Of a stretch of 18,170 bases of DNA, positions 7,985-15,633 are shown piece by piece (position 1 is the stretch's first letter; the number at the start of each line of letters is the position of its first letter). Origin of the DNA: an uncultured Fretibacterium sp. (GTDB lineage Bacteria; Synergistota; Synergistia; Synergistales; Aminobacteriaceae); NCBI RefSeq assembly GCF_963548695.1, contig NZ_CAUUWA010000048.1:1-18170 (forward strand). The letters run 5' to 3'. The translations under genes and the position numbers were made by a program. The notes under the pieces were generated by a model. It was not told the origin of the DNA and ran no database searches. It was given only the letters and a program-made list of their open reading frames with translations.

Positions 7985-7993
7985 TGCTATAAT
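7985..7993 (+). promoter_or_regulatory. Extended -10 promoter of the ferredoxin gene
   Basis: A perfect TATAAT at 7988-7993 is preceded by TGC (7985-7987), giving an extended -10 element. No good -35 lies at the right distance (AGCGTT at 7965-7970). Transcription would start near 8000, leaving a leader of about 75 bases with a 15-bp tandem repeat. Confidence 0.65.
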
Positions 7994-8030
7994 GAAAATA
8001 TCAAAACTGTGGGGGTTTTGAACGGCTTTT

Positions 8031-8060
8031 GTTTTTTGAGAACGAGTTTTTTGAGAACGA
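8031..8060 (+). repeat. Perfect 15-bp tandem repeat in the ferredoxin leader
   Basis: GTTTTTTGAGAACGA occurs twice in direct succession (8031-8045, 8046-8060), followed directly by the GGAGGAG ribosome binding region. The second copy's end contributes to the Shine-Dalgarno context. It looks like a slippage duplication; an RNA-level role is possible. Confidence 0.9.
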
Positions 8061-8073
8061 GGAGGAGTGTCAA

Positions 8074-8247
8074 ATGGCTAAAGCGGTCGTTGACGCCAGT
8101 ACTTGTGTGGCGTGCGAGGCGTGTGTGGGGACATGTCCTGTTGAGGCTATCTCGATAACGGACGGTAAGGCAAAGGTCAACCCCGATACCTGCATCGAGT
8201 GCGGGAGTTGTGTTTCGGCCTGCCCGGTCAGCGCGATCTCCCAGTGA
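8074..8247 (+). CDS. 2[4Fe-4S] ferredoxin
   Basis: The 57-residue protein is a clostridial-type bacterial ferredoxin, a soluble low-potential electron carrier. Two cluster motifs are complete: Cys11, 14, 17 with Cys21-Pro, and Cys40, 43, 46 with Cys50-Pro. The two halves are related by internal symmetry, as the family requires. The ATG at 8074 follows GAGGAGG with a suitable spacer; a frame open from 8029 would only translate the leader repeats. It has its own extended -10 promoter and a bidirectional terminator, so it is monocistronic. Partners cannot be read from context; candidates in such anaerobes are 2-oxoacid oxidoreductases and hydrogenases. Confidence 0.96.
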   Translation: MAKAVVDASTCVACEACVGTCPVEAISITDGKAKVNPDTCIECGSCVSACPVSAISQ

Positions 8248-8284
8248 GTCGCTGAGGATCCGGGTTCGGAGAGTTGATCCGTAA

Positions 8285-8320
8285 AAGAGGGAGGACGCTC
8301 GCCGTCCTCCCTCTTAAATT
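8285..8320. terminator. Bidirectional intrinsic terminator between ferredoxin and fruA
   Basis: AAGAGGGAGGACG (8285-8297) pairs perfectly with CGTCCTCCCTCTT (8303-8315) around a 5-nt loop, 13 base pairs. On the plus strand AAATTTT follows; on the minus strand TTTT-AC follows. The hairpin lies between the convergent ferredoxin gene and fructose PTS operon and can serve both. Confidence 0.9.
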
Positions 8321-8343
8321 TTGTCAAACTTCCTTCAGTTTTT

Positions 8344-10080
8344 TTAAACTTCTTTCAAGGGCCTTTTGAGCAGCCCCAACAGCAGGGTGCTGACGACCGT
8401 TCCCGCCGCGATGGCGGCGAGATAGCCCCCGACGTGTGTGGCTGCCTCCGGGATCGTCAGGACGAAGACTCCCCCGTGCGGAACCTTGAGCTCCGCACCG
8501 ACGAGCATGGAGATGGCCCCGGCCAGGGCGGACCCCACGGCGAGCGCCGGGATGACCCGCAGCGGGTCCCGTGCCGCGAAGGGGATGGCCCCCTCCGTCA
8601 CGAAGGCGAGCCCAAGGACGGCCGCGGCGTTTCCGGCCTCCAGCTCCTCGCGCGTGAATCGGTTCCGGAACAGGCGGCACGCGAGCGCCAGGGCCAGGGG
8701 GGGCGTCATCCCGCCCGCCATGGCCGCAGCCATCGGGCTGTAGATCTGGGTGGTGATGAGCCCCGTGGCAAAGGCATAGGACGCCTTGTTGATAGGCCCT
8801 CCCATATCGATGGCCATCATCCCGCCCAGGAGCAGCCCCAGGAGGACCGAGCTCGCCCCGCGCATCCCCTGGAGCCAATCGGTAAGGGCCTGGAGCGCCC
8901 GGGCCACGGGGGTCCCGACCGCGTACAGCATCAGGAGTCCGGTTATCAGCGTGCCCAGAAGCGGGAGGATCAGAACCGGTTTGAGCCCGGCAAGGTTCTT
9001 GGGAAGCCGGATCGCCCGGTTCAGGAGGTCCGTCGCGTATCCGGCAATGAAGCCGGCCACGATGCCGCCGAGGAACCCCGCGCCCAGGTTGGCCGCCAGG
9101 ACCCCGCCGACCATGCCGGGGGCGATGCCGGGCCGGTCCGCGATCGAGTAGGCGATGTAGCCGGCCAGCACCGGTACGATCAGCGTGAAGGCGCCCGTGG
9201 CGCCGATCGTGAAGAGCGCGTGGGCGAGGGTTCCGGCGTTGGACTTGTCCCCCGCGTAGATGCCGCCGAAGGCGAACCCGAGGGCGATCAGGAGGCCGCC
9301 CGCGACGACGAAGGGGAGCATGAACGAGACGCCCGTCATCAGGTGCTTGTACGGCCCGGCCCTCTTTTGGGCTGTCTGGGATGCCGCCGCCTCGGAAGAC
9401 GCCTTTTCCGTGTCTCCCGCTTGGACCGTCGCCTCCGAGAACGCCTGACGGATCAGGGCCTCGCCGGCCGTGATCGCCGGCTTCGTCGCCGTGGCGAAGA
9501 CCCGCTTGCCGACGAAGCGGCTGCGTTCCACCTCCTTGTCCGCGGCGATGAGGACGAGGGCCGCCCTGGATATCTCCTCGGGTGTCAGGGGCGTTCCTGC
9601 GCCGACGGACCCCTGGGTCTCCACTCGGATATCGTAGCCCAGAGCTTTGGCCGCCTGCTCCAGCCCCTCGGCGGCCATGAAGGTGTGTGCGATGCCGGTC
9701 GGGCAGGATGTGATCGCCACGATGAGCTCCTTCTTCGTCCCCCCGGCCGGTGCGCCGGGTGATGCTGCTCCCCCGAAGAGCAGCTCCAGCGCCCCCGTCG
9801 GGTCGGTCAGGATCGATCCGATATCGACGACGGGGATGGGCTCCGCGCGTTCCGGGACGGCCGGGTCTTTTTCCCCTGCCTTTCCTCCGAGGAGAAGGAT
9901 GCGGTCGTCGGGGCCGGGCGGCGTGTCGAAGGCGACCAACGTTGAGCCGTTCGCCCGAACCTCGATCTCCAGCTTCCGGCCCAGGCGTTTTGCCGCATCC
10001 CTCAGGGCCTCCGCGGCAAGGATTCCGCGGGGCGCGGACGTTCCTCCGTTGACGATAAGAAACAGCGTGTTCTTTTCCAC
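8344..10080 (-). CDS. fruA: PTS fructose transporter subunit IIB'BC
   Basis: This 578-residue membrane permease imports sugar, probably fructose, and phosphorylates it to the 1-phosphate. Residues 1-105 are a degenerate IIB-like domain (IVNGGTSAPRG...AAEAL) with no active-site Cys, as in the B' domain of enteric FruA. Residues 117-215 are a true IIB domain with Cys127 in ITSCPTGIAHTFMAAE. A linker rich in Ala/Ser/Gln leads to the IIC domain (245-578) with many membrane helices and the signatures GGPINK (427-432), FVTEGAIPFAARDP (493-506) and VPHGGVFVL (533-541). The start is GTG at 10080-10078, with GGGAGGG about 9 nt upstream; the gap from fruK is 16 bases. Phosphate should come from the EIIA domain of the fusion protein in the same operon. 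Fructose specificity rests on the family and the fruK neighbour. Confidence 0.95.
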   Translation of the reverse strand: MEKNTLFLIVNGGTSAPRGILAAEALRDAAKRLGRKLEIEVRANGSTLVAFDTPPGPDDRILLLGGKAGEKDPAVPERAEPIPVVDIGSILTDPTGALELLFGGAASPGAPAGGTKKELIVAITSCPTGIAHTFMAAEGLEQAAKALGYDIRVETQGSVGAGTPLTPEEISRAALVLIAADKEVERSRFVGKRVFATATKPAITAGEALIRQAFSEATVQAGDTEKASSEAAASQTAQKRAGPYKHLMTGVSFMLPFVVAGGLLIALGFAFGGIYAGDKSNAGTLAHALFTIGATGAFTLIVPVLAGYIAYSIADRPGIAPGMVGGVLAANLGAGFLGGIVAGFIAGYATDLLNRAIRLPKNLAGLKPVLILPLLGTLITGLLMLYAVGTPVARALQALTDWLQGMRGASSVLLGLLLGGMMAIDMGGPINKASYAFATGLITTQIYSPMAAAMAGGMTPPLALALACRLFRNRFTREELEAGNAAAVLGLAFVTEGAIPFAARDPLRVIPALAVGSALAGAISMLVGAELKVPHGGVFVLTIPEAATHVGGYLAAIAAGTVVSTLLLGLLKRPLKEV

Positions 10081-10096
10081 GATGCTTTTCCCTCCC

Positions 10097-11044
10097 TTAC
10101 AGTCCGATGCTCTTCAACTCGACGGACGAGGCGATTGCCTCTATGGCCCCACGGTCCCGGAGGGTGCCCTCGAAATCGGCGTCGACCCGAGCCGCCGCAA
10201 AGGCGGTTCCGAGGCGCGCCACGCGCTCGAGGTCACCGCCCTCGCTCAGAGCGGCGATGATGCCGGCGACCATGGAGTCGCCGGCCCCGACGGTGCTCGA
10301 AAGCCGGTCCAGCCGCTTTCTTGCATGCAGGGCGCCCTCTTTGGAGAAGAACGCCGCCCCGTCCCCACCCATCGAGACCGCGAGCAGTTCCATCCCTCCA
10401 GCCAGGAGGGACTTGGCCGCGCAGATCAAATCCTCCTCTGTCCTGATGGTCCGTCCGGTCCAGGCCGCGAGCTCGCTCCTGTTCGGCTTGGCACAGAGCG
10501 GCTTGACGGGAGCGTCGAGGGCCGATTTCAGCGCCTCCCCGCTGGTGTCCAGCATCACCTGAGTGCCGATGCCCCGGAGCTTTTCAGTCAGGTTCGCGTA
10601 GATATCCGTCCCGCACCCCTTGGGCAGGCTCCCCGAGAGGGAGACGATGCAGGGCCCCTCCTTCGCCAGGTCCAGAAGGGCCGTCTCCAGGCTGCGGAGC
10701 GCAGGGGCATCCGCGCGAAGCCCGGGGAGGTTGACGTCGGTCGTCTCGTCGCCGTCCACGATCTTCACGTTTGTGCGCGTCTTGCCCGGGACCCGGACGA
10801 AGCGGTCGTCCAGCCCCTTCTCACGGAACATCCCCTCGAATATCCCGACGTTGTCCGCGCCGATCAGGCCGGTGACGGATGAGCCCAGCCCCCAGTCGGC
10901 CAGAAACGAGGCGACATTGATCCCCTTGCCGCCCGGCGTCTCGGTCACGGACTCGGCCAGGTTGACGGCCCCCCGCGCGAGCGGTTCCGCCAGCCTTACC
11001 GTCATGTCGATCGCGGGGTTCAGGGTGACGGTCACGATCCTCAT
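10097..11044 (-). CDS. fruK: 1-phosphofructokinase
   Basis: FruK converts fructose 1-phosphate and ATP to fructose 1,6-bisphosphate, the step after PTS import. The 315-residue protein is a PfkB-family kinase: VTLNPAID (5-13) at the N-terminus, PfkB signature 1 around TPGGKGINVA (37-46), the SLSGSLPKG block (135-143), and signature 2 with the anion hole and catalytic base VGAGDSMVAG (252-261, Asp256). Two adjacent ATGs exist; the one at 11044 has AGGAGG with a 7-nt spacer, while the one at 11047 would leave 4. Either overlaps the stop of the upstream PTS fusion gene (ATGATGA), which implies coupled translation. A very long frame from 12445 that enters this gene is a shadow of the upstream gene. 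Confidence 0.95.
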   Translation of the reverse strand: MRIVTVTLNPAIDMTVRLAEPLARGAVNLAESVTETPGGKGINVASFLADWGLGSSVTGLIGADNVGIFEGMFREKGLDDRFVRVPGKTRTNVKIVDGDETTDVNLPGLRADAPALRSLETALLDLAKEGPCIVSLSGSLPKGCGTDIYANLTEKLRGIGTQVMLDTSGEALKSALDAPVKPLCAKPNRSELAAWTGRTIRTEEDLICAAKSLLAGGMELLAVSMGGDGAAFFSKEGALHARKRLDRLSSTVGAGDSMVAGIIAALSEGGDLERVARLGTAFAAARVDADFEGTLRDRGAIEAIASSVELKSIGL

Positions 11045-13566
11045 CATGGGGCCTCCTGTTCCAGAGCCCGGACGGCCTCCGCGCTGTCCTGCTCCAGGGC
11101 CCTCTCCGCCAAGGCCCTGAGCTTCGCGTAGTCGTGCGCACGGAGCCGGGCCTTGACCGCGGGAATGTCGCGGGGGGTCATCGACAGCTCCGTCACCCCG
11201 AGCCCGACCAGCAGCGAGGCCCCGAACGGATCTCCGGCGATGCCGCCGCAGATGCCCACCCACTTGCCGTGCTTTTCGGCCCCCTCGACCGTCCTTCGGA
11301 CGAGGCGCAGGACGGCGGGGTGAAGGGAGTCGGCCGAGGCGGCCAGCTCCGGGTTCTGGCGGTCTATGGCCAGGGTGTATTGGGTCAGGTCGTTGGTCCC
11401 GATGGAGAAGAAGTCCACCTCGGGCGCGTACTCCTCGGCGAGGAGGGCGGCGGCCGGAACCTCGACCATGATGCCCAGCGGGATGCGGGGCGCATCGAGC
11501 GAGGCGCGAACCTCCTCGCAGACGGCGCGGAAACGGCGTATCTCCTCCAGGGTTCCGACCATGGGGAACATCACGGACAGTCCGTCCCCCTCCCCGGCGG
11601 CGCGGTAGAGGGCGCGAACCTGCGGGTAGAGGAGCTCCGGTCGGCGGAGCAGCAGGCGCACGCCGCGCACGCCGAGGAACGGGTTCTCCTCGTGGGGAAG
11701 GTTCAGGTGCGGGACGCGCTTGTCCCCGCCGATGTCGAGGGCCCGGACGATGAGGGGTCTGCCGCCGAGGGCACTCAGCATGGCGCGGTAAATCTCGTAC
11801 TGCTCGTCCTCGGTCGGGGTCGTGTCCCGCTCCAGGAAGAGGAACTCCGTGCGCATCAGTCCGACGCCCTCGCAGCCCATGTCGATGGCCTCCGCGACCT
11901 GGGACGGCCGGTTGACGTTTGCGGCGACCGCGATGATGCGGCCGTCGGCGGTCCTTCCCGGCTCCATGCGGGCGGCCCGTTCCGCCTCCTCCCTCTCCTT
12001 GAGGGCGCGCATTCTCTTCTTGGCGGCCGACAGGTCCTCCTCGGTGGGGTCCAGCCAGACCCTGCCGGTGTCCCCGTCGACGATGGCCGTCGAGGCGGTT
12101 TTTTCCAGGAGATCGCGTCCCAGGGCGACGACAGCGGGGAGCCCGAGGGTACGCGCGATGATCGCGGTGTGCGACGTCGGCCCGCCCAGGGCCGTGACGA
12201 GCCCTGCGACCCGCTCCCGGTCCAGCCCGGCGGTGTCCGACGGTGAGAGGTCCTCGGCCACGATGACGGCCGGCGAGCTGGAGGTCCCGGCGAGGGATGG
12301 GGCTTCCTCTCCCTCCTCCTCCCGCAGGGCCGAGAGGACCCGGCGTCCCACGTCCCTCATGTCCGCGGCCCGTGCCGCCAGAAGCTGGTTGTCGATCGAC
12401 GCGAGCTCGTCGGCCAGCGTCTCGACCGCGTGGTTCCACGCCCATGCCGCGCCGTGCCCGGCGACGATCGTCCGGGAGGCCAGGGTCAGGAGCCTGGTGT
12501 CCTCCAGGATGCCGAGATGGGCCCTGAAGATGGCCGCCTCGTTCTGACCCAGACGTCGGACGGTCTCCTCGATGACCTCCTCGAGCTGCCGTCTGGCCCT
12601 GTCGATGGCGGACTCCAGCAGACGGGCGGACTCCTCCAGCGATGCGGGTTCATCCTCCACCTCCGTCGTACGGGCGCCTATTCTGACGATCGTGCCCGTC
12701 GCCATGCCCGGACTCGCGGAGACCCCCTTCAAAGCGGGTTTGCCGCTGGGGGGAACCCAGGCGTTCCTCGGGGGCACGGCCTCGGCCGCCCTGCGCGCGG
12801 CGCGCTCGAAATCCTCCTTCTCCTGCGCGGAGAGGCCGGCCATGACCTCCTTCATCCTTCGGACCGCGGCTTTGGCCTTCTCGCCCGAGGCCGAGATGAC
12901 GATCGTCTCCCCGGACTTGATGCCGAGCTGGAGCAGGGACAGGAGGTTTCTCGGGTCCGCGGCGTCGGAGCCCCGGCGCAGGCGCAGGGGCCCGTCCAGG
13001 GCCTTCGCGGCGTTCACCCAGAGCGAGGCGGGACGCGCGTGCAGGCCGGAGGGGTAGTCGAGCACCCATTCGTCCCGGACCTCCAGGTCCTCGACCCCGG
13101 CGGGTTTCGCGTCCTCGGCGCCGCGCTCCTCGGAGAGGGCCGAGACGATCTCGGCGGCGGATTTCGTGACGGACAGGCGCGCGATCCGCTCCTCGTCCTG
13201 GATCAGCCGCGTCAGCCGTTTCAGGATGGCCAGGTGGCCGTCGGACCTCGCGGCTATCCCCACGACCAGCTTCGCGGTCTGGCCGGCGTTCCACTCGACG
13301 CCGTCAGGGACCTGCAGAACCGCGATGCCGTCGTGCCGGACGCAGTTCTTGTCCTCGACCTTGCCGTGGGGGATGGCGACGCCCGCCCCCAAAAATGTGT
13401 CCGCGGCCTTTTCCCGCTCCGCCATGCTCGCCACGTAGGGAGGATCGACGTACCCGGCGTTGAGCAGCAGTTCCCCGACCTCACGAATGGCGGATGCCTT
13501 GTCCCTGGGCGTTCCGCCGGTCCTGACGAGGGTGTCCGAGATGAGCGGAAGTTGCTTGTCTGACAT
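11044..13566 (-). CDS. fruB: Multiphosphoryl transfer protein: EIIA(Fru)-HPr-EI fusion
   Basis: This 840-residue protein unites the soluble PTS components and passes phosphate from PEP to the fructose permease. Residues 1-148 are a class 2 EIIA with active His67 in VAIPHGK. Residues about 163-255 are HPr with His176 in GLHARPAS; at the position of the regulatory Ser46 of Gram-positive HPr there is Asn207 (PRNLLSLLQLG). Residues about 277-825 are Enzyme I: GVSASPG (281-287), phospho-His466 in GGPTSHTAII, and the PEP site with GLMRTEFLF (569-577), SIGTNDLTQY (721-730) and Cys773 in ICGGIAGDP. All catalytic residues are present, so the operon may work without separate ptsHI. AGGAGG lies 8 nt before the ATG. 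FruB-type fusions exist in Proteobacteria; I use the symbol by analogy. Confidence 0.94.
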   Translation of the reverse strand: MSDKQLPLISDTLVRTGGTPRDKASAIREVGELLLNAGYVDPPYVASMAEREKAADTFLGAGVAIPHGKVEDKNCVRHDGIAVLQVPDGVEWNAGQTAKLVVGIAARSDGHLAILKRLTRLIQDEERIARLSVTKSAAEIVSALSEERGAEDAKPAGVEDLEVRDEWVLDYPSGLHARPASLWVNAAKALDGPLRLRRGSDAADPRNLLSLLQLGIKSGETIVISASGEKAKAAVRRMKEVMAGLSAQEKEDFERAARRAAEAVPPRNAWVPPSGKPALKGVSASPGMATGTIVRIGARTTEVEDEPASLEESARLLESAIDRARRQLEEVIEETVRRLGQNEAAIFRAHLGILEDTRLLTLASRTIVAGHGAAWAWNHAVETLADELASIDNQLLAARAADMRDVGRRVLSALREEEGEEAPSLAGTSSSPAVIVAEDLSPSDTAGLDRERVAGLVTALGGPTSHTAIIARTLGLPAVVALGRDLLEKTASTAIVDGDTGRVWLDPTEEDLSAAKKRMRALKEREEAERAARMEPGRTADGRIIAVAANVNRPSQVAEAIDMGCEGVGLMRTEFLFLERDTTPTEDEQYEIYRAMLSALGGRPLIVRALDIGGDKRVPHLNLPHEENPFLGVRGVRLLLRRPELLYPQVRALYRAAGEGDGLSVMFPMVGTLEEIRRFRAVCEEVRASLDAPRIPLGIMVEVPAAALLAEEYAPEVDFFSIGTNDLTQYTLAIDRQNPELAASADSLHPAVLRLVRRTVEGAEKHGKWVGICGGIAGDPFGASLLVGLGVTELSMTPRDIPAVKARLRAHDYAKLRALAERALEQDSAEAVRALEQEAP

Positions 13567-13590
13567 GCAAAAAGCCTCCTTTCGGACTAA

Positions 13591-13610
13591 AACGAATCAA
13601 AACGAATCAA
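13591..13610 (-). promoter_or_regulatory. Direct repeat of 10 bp, possible operator of the fru operon
   Basis: AACGAATCAA is repeated exactly (13591-13600, 13601-13610); read on the coding strand it is TTGATTCGTT twice. It lies 25-44 bases before the fusion gene's start, just upstream of its ribosome binding site. The core TGATTCG resembles half of LacI-family operators such as the FruR/Cra site, but in direct, not palindromic, order. Regulation is inferred only. Confidence 0.4.
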
Positions 13611-13724
13611 ACCCAACCCAACCGAAGTGCGGCGGTCGAGAACGAAAACTCCACGGATGCCGAGGGTGCCAATCCGTCAAGGAAAAAGTCGTTCGACAGA
13701 TAGGGAAGCTTAAAACACGTCTTC

Positions 13725-13730
13725 ATTATA
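13725..13730 (-). promoter_or_regulatory. Possible -10 box for the fru operon
   Basis: A perfect TATAAT on the minus strand lies in the palindrome CATTATAATG (13724-13733), about 160 bases before the fusion gene. The -35 position is poor (CTCCAG). The same palindrome offers a TATAAT on the plus strand, so the direction is not certain. Confidence 0.35.
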
Positions 13731-13770
13731 ATGGATTATGCGGATTCTGGAGCGGGACGAGACCGGGATT

Positions 13771-14631
13771 TCATGGGCCAAGGAGGTCCGAAAGGGCGTC
13801 GGCGTGCAGGCCGCTTCGGATCCCGAAACGGCTCAGGACGAAGTCGTACCGCGTGGGGTCGTCCGGCGCAACCTCACGGAACCTCTCCGTGATCTCGAGC
13901 GCCGTAACGAGGTCCGCCTGTTTTCTCTTCGTCAGCCCCAGCCTCAGCGCGATGGCGTGGATGTGCGTGTCCGTCGGCATGATGAGGTTGCGCGGGGCGA
14001 CGACCCTCCACCCTCCGGGGTCGACGTCGTCCCTCCGCACCATCCACTTCAGGAGGAGGAAGAGTCGTTTGCAGGCGCTGCCGTCCCGCGGCGCCGCCAG
14101 GAGCGGAAACCCCCGCCGCTCCGGCGAGAGCGCGTCGGAGAATCCGTCCAGGGCACTCAGCAGATCGTGGCTTTTCTCAAGACAATGGCGCAGAAGTCCC
14201 TCCAGGCTCCCGTGTTCCCTCTGGGCCCGCGCGGCGTTGACCAGGAGTTCCTCCATCTCCCCGGCCGTGGTGAAACGGTGTTTGAAGCCCTTGAGGATTC
14301 GGGATAGTGCCCCCGGATGGGCGGACAGAAAATGGTATGGTCTCGGGCCCATGGGTTCCAGGACCCGTGAGACGCTCCCCAGAATTTGGGCGACGCGGCC
14401 ATAGGCCAGCGATGAGGCGACGAGCCCCGCTATTTCGCGGTCGAGCGGGTCGTCGTAACGGTAGAGAAACAGGAGCGGATCGGGATGGATCAGCTCCCTG
14501 CGGTTATAGACGAAGTAAAGCCCATCCAGAAACGGCTTCAGGCGGACGAGCCCCGGATGGGCGGCGTCTCTTGGATGAGCGGTATTTTGGGGATGGGCGG
14601 CATTGCCGGAGAAGGACGGATTATCGTACAT
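13771..14631 (-). CDS. TIGR02757 (DUF2400) family protein
   Basis: The 286-residue protein matches the TIGR02757/DUF2400 family, of unknown function and related by fold to helix-hairpin-helix DNA glycosylases. Family blocks in order: LKPFLDGLYFVYNRRELIHPDPLLFLYRY (from about 31), DREIAGLVASSLAYGRVAQIL (about 64-84), KRLFLLLKWMVRRDDVDPGGW (about 188-208), then PTDTHIHAIALRLGLTKRKQADL and DDPTRYDFVLSRFGI. Before residue 30 lies an odd extension with three AHP repeats that is not part of the family. The ATG at 14631 has no clear ribosome binding site and only 17 bases separate it from the ferritin terminator, so the gene may depend on readthrough or start differently. No other start codon fits before the conserved domain. 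Confidence 0.88.
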   Translation of the reverse strand: MYDNPSFSGNAAHPQNTAHPRDAAHPGLVRLKPFLDGLYFVYNRRELIHPDPLLFLYRYDDPLDREIAGLVASSLAYGRVAQILGSVSRVLEPMGPRPYHFLSAHPGALSRILKGFKHRFTTAGEMEELLVNAARAQREHGSLEGLLRHCLEKSHDLLSALDGFSDALSPERRGFPLLAAPRDGSACKRLFLLLKWMVRRDDVDPGGWRVVAPRNLIMPTDTHIHAIALRLGLTKRKQADLVTALEITERFREVAPDDPTRYDFVLSRFGIRSGLHADALSDLLGP

Positions 14632-14648
14632 GGCGGGACGTACAAAAC

Positions 14649-14676
14649 GAGGGAACGGCGTACTTGCCGTTCCCTC
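14649..14676 (-). terminator. Intrinsic terminator after ferritin
   Basis: GAGGGAACGGC (14649-14659) pairs perfectly with GCCGTTCCCTC (14666-14676) around 6 nt. Read on the minus strand it is followed by GTTTTGT. It lies 21 bases after the ferritin stop and 17 bases before the TIGR02757 start, so it ends the dfx-ferritin transcript or lets part of it through. Confidence 0.8.
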
Positions 14677-14697
14677 TCAGCCGTCGCGTTGCGGACG

Positions 14698-15183
14698 CTA
14701 GCGTCCGCCCAGCTCCTTGTCCAGCAGGTAGATGCTGGCGTGGGAGTCGCCCACGAACTCCAGCTTGCGGACGATGGCCTCGACGTTCGCCTCCTCCTCC
14801 ACCTGCTCGTCGACGAACCACTTGAGCATGGAGCAGGTGGCGTGGTCCTTCTCCTCGAGCGCCTGATTCATCAGCTTGTTAATGCGCTCCGTCACGCGCC
14901 GTTCGTGCTCGAGGGACTCCTTGAAGACGCTCAGGGGACCGTCGTAGCTATCCCTGGGCTTGGCGATCTCCTCGATCTTCACGCGGGCGCCGCGCTCGTA
15001 GAGATGTTCGATGTACCGCTCCGCGTGCTCGAGCTCCTCATGGTATTGCTTCTTCATCCAGTGGGCCATCCCCGGCAGGTTGCAGTCCTGGAGGTACGCG
15101 GCCATGCCCAGATAGATGTAGGCGGAATCGAATTCAGCCTTGATCTGGTCGTTGATCGCGGCCGCCATCTTCTCGGAAATCAT
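14698..15183 (-). CDS. ftn: Ferritin (non-haem, FtnA type)
   Basis: Ferritin oxidises Fe(II) and stores it as a mineral inside a 24-subunit shell. The 161-residue length and residues match bacterial FtnA: ferroxidase ligands Glu17, Glu50, His53, Glu94 and Gln127, with Tyr24 and Trp122 also conserved. Helix blocks INDQIKAEFDSAYIYLGMAAY, MKKQYHEELEHAERY and CSMLKWFVDEQVEEEANV lie in order. The ATG at 15183 is the family start; the frame is open upstream through the desulfoferrodoxin gene but that part is shadow. AAGGAG lies 12 nt upstream, inside the end of the preceding gene, whose stop is 4 bases away, so the two are cotranscribed and probably coupled. An intrinsic terminator follows. Pairing with a superoxide reductase suggests shared handling of iron and oxygen stress. 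Confidence 0.95.
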   Translation of the reverse strand: MISEKMAAAINDQIKAEFDSAYIYLGMAAYLQDCNLPGMAHWMKKQYHEELEHAERYIEHLYERGARVKIEEIAKPRDSYDGPLSVFKESLEHERRVTERINKLMNQALEEKDHATCSMLKWFVDEQVEEEANVEAIVRKLEFVGDSHASIYLLDKELGGR

Positions 15184-15187
15184 CGCG

Positions 15188-15556
15188 TTATCTTTCTCCT
15201 TTCCAGAGTCCGTGCAGATTGCAGTATTCGCGTGCGGCGACCTTGGGGTGTCTGGCGCCGGCGAAGTCGGCCCTGGGCTCCTCGCCCGGCTTGAGGAATT
15301 GACGGCAGACCTTGTCGCCGTCGATGAGCTCGATCCACTCGATATAGTGCTCCTCGGCCATAGGATGCGCAACGCTTCCCACCTTCACCGCACTGCCATC
15401 GAACACCGGCACGTGCTTTTCCTGCGCGGCGTCGGTGGTGTTCTCCTTCATCTGCCTCATGGATTCCCCGCAGCAGGACAGCGCGCCGCCCCCAGCGTGC
15501 AGGACCTCAACCATGTTGCCGCACTTGGCGCATTTGAAGATGCTCAGTTTTTCCAT
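15188..15556 (-). CDS. dfx: Desulfoferrodoxin (superoxide reductase, class with Dx domain)
   Basis: Desulfoferrodoxin reduces superoxide to hydrogen peroxide without making oxygen, the usual anaerobe defence. The 122-residue protein has both domains. The desulforedoxin-like N-terminus carries Cys9, Cys12 and the pair Cys28-Cys29 for an Fe(Cys)4 centre. The C-terminal superoxide reductase domain has the catalytic iron ligands His48 in EKHVPV, His64, His70 in EHYIEW, Cys112 and His115 in YCNLHG, plus the conserved Glu46-Lys47. The ATG at 15556 has GGGGAG about 11 nt upstream. A promoter with an internal palindrome lies 78-106 bases upstream. It is the first gene of a two-gene operon with ferritin. 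Electrons probably come from rubredoxin or a ferredoxin; no such partner is in the operon. Confidence 0.96.
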   Translation of the reverse strand: MEKLSIFKCAKCGNMVEVLHAGGGALSCCGESMRQMKENTTDAAQEKHVPVFDGSAVKVGSVAHPMAEEHYIEWIELIDGDKVCRQFLKPGEEPRADFAGARHPKVAAREYCNLHGLWKGER

Positions 15557-15633
15557 GAATAACGAAACTCCCCTCTCAAATAGATTCGCAAGTAGACCCG
15601 TGTATCATCTGGAACCTTGTTGCCCTCGTTAAA

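Noticed and set aside
8434..9762. 442-residue plus-strand frame opposite fruA
   Set aside because: Charged, repetitive composition with no motifs; fruA on the other strand is complete.
10097..12445. 782-residue minus-strand frame covering fruK and much of the upstream gene
   Set aside because: Only the last 316 codons are FruK. The preceding part is Arg/Gly/Pro-rich shadow of the PTS fusion gene.
13727..13732. Perfect TATAAT on the plus strand
   Set aside because: No plus-strand gene follows for several kilobases; it is the other face of a palindrome.
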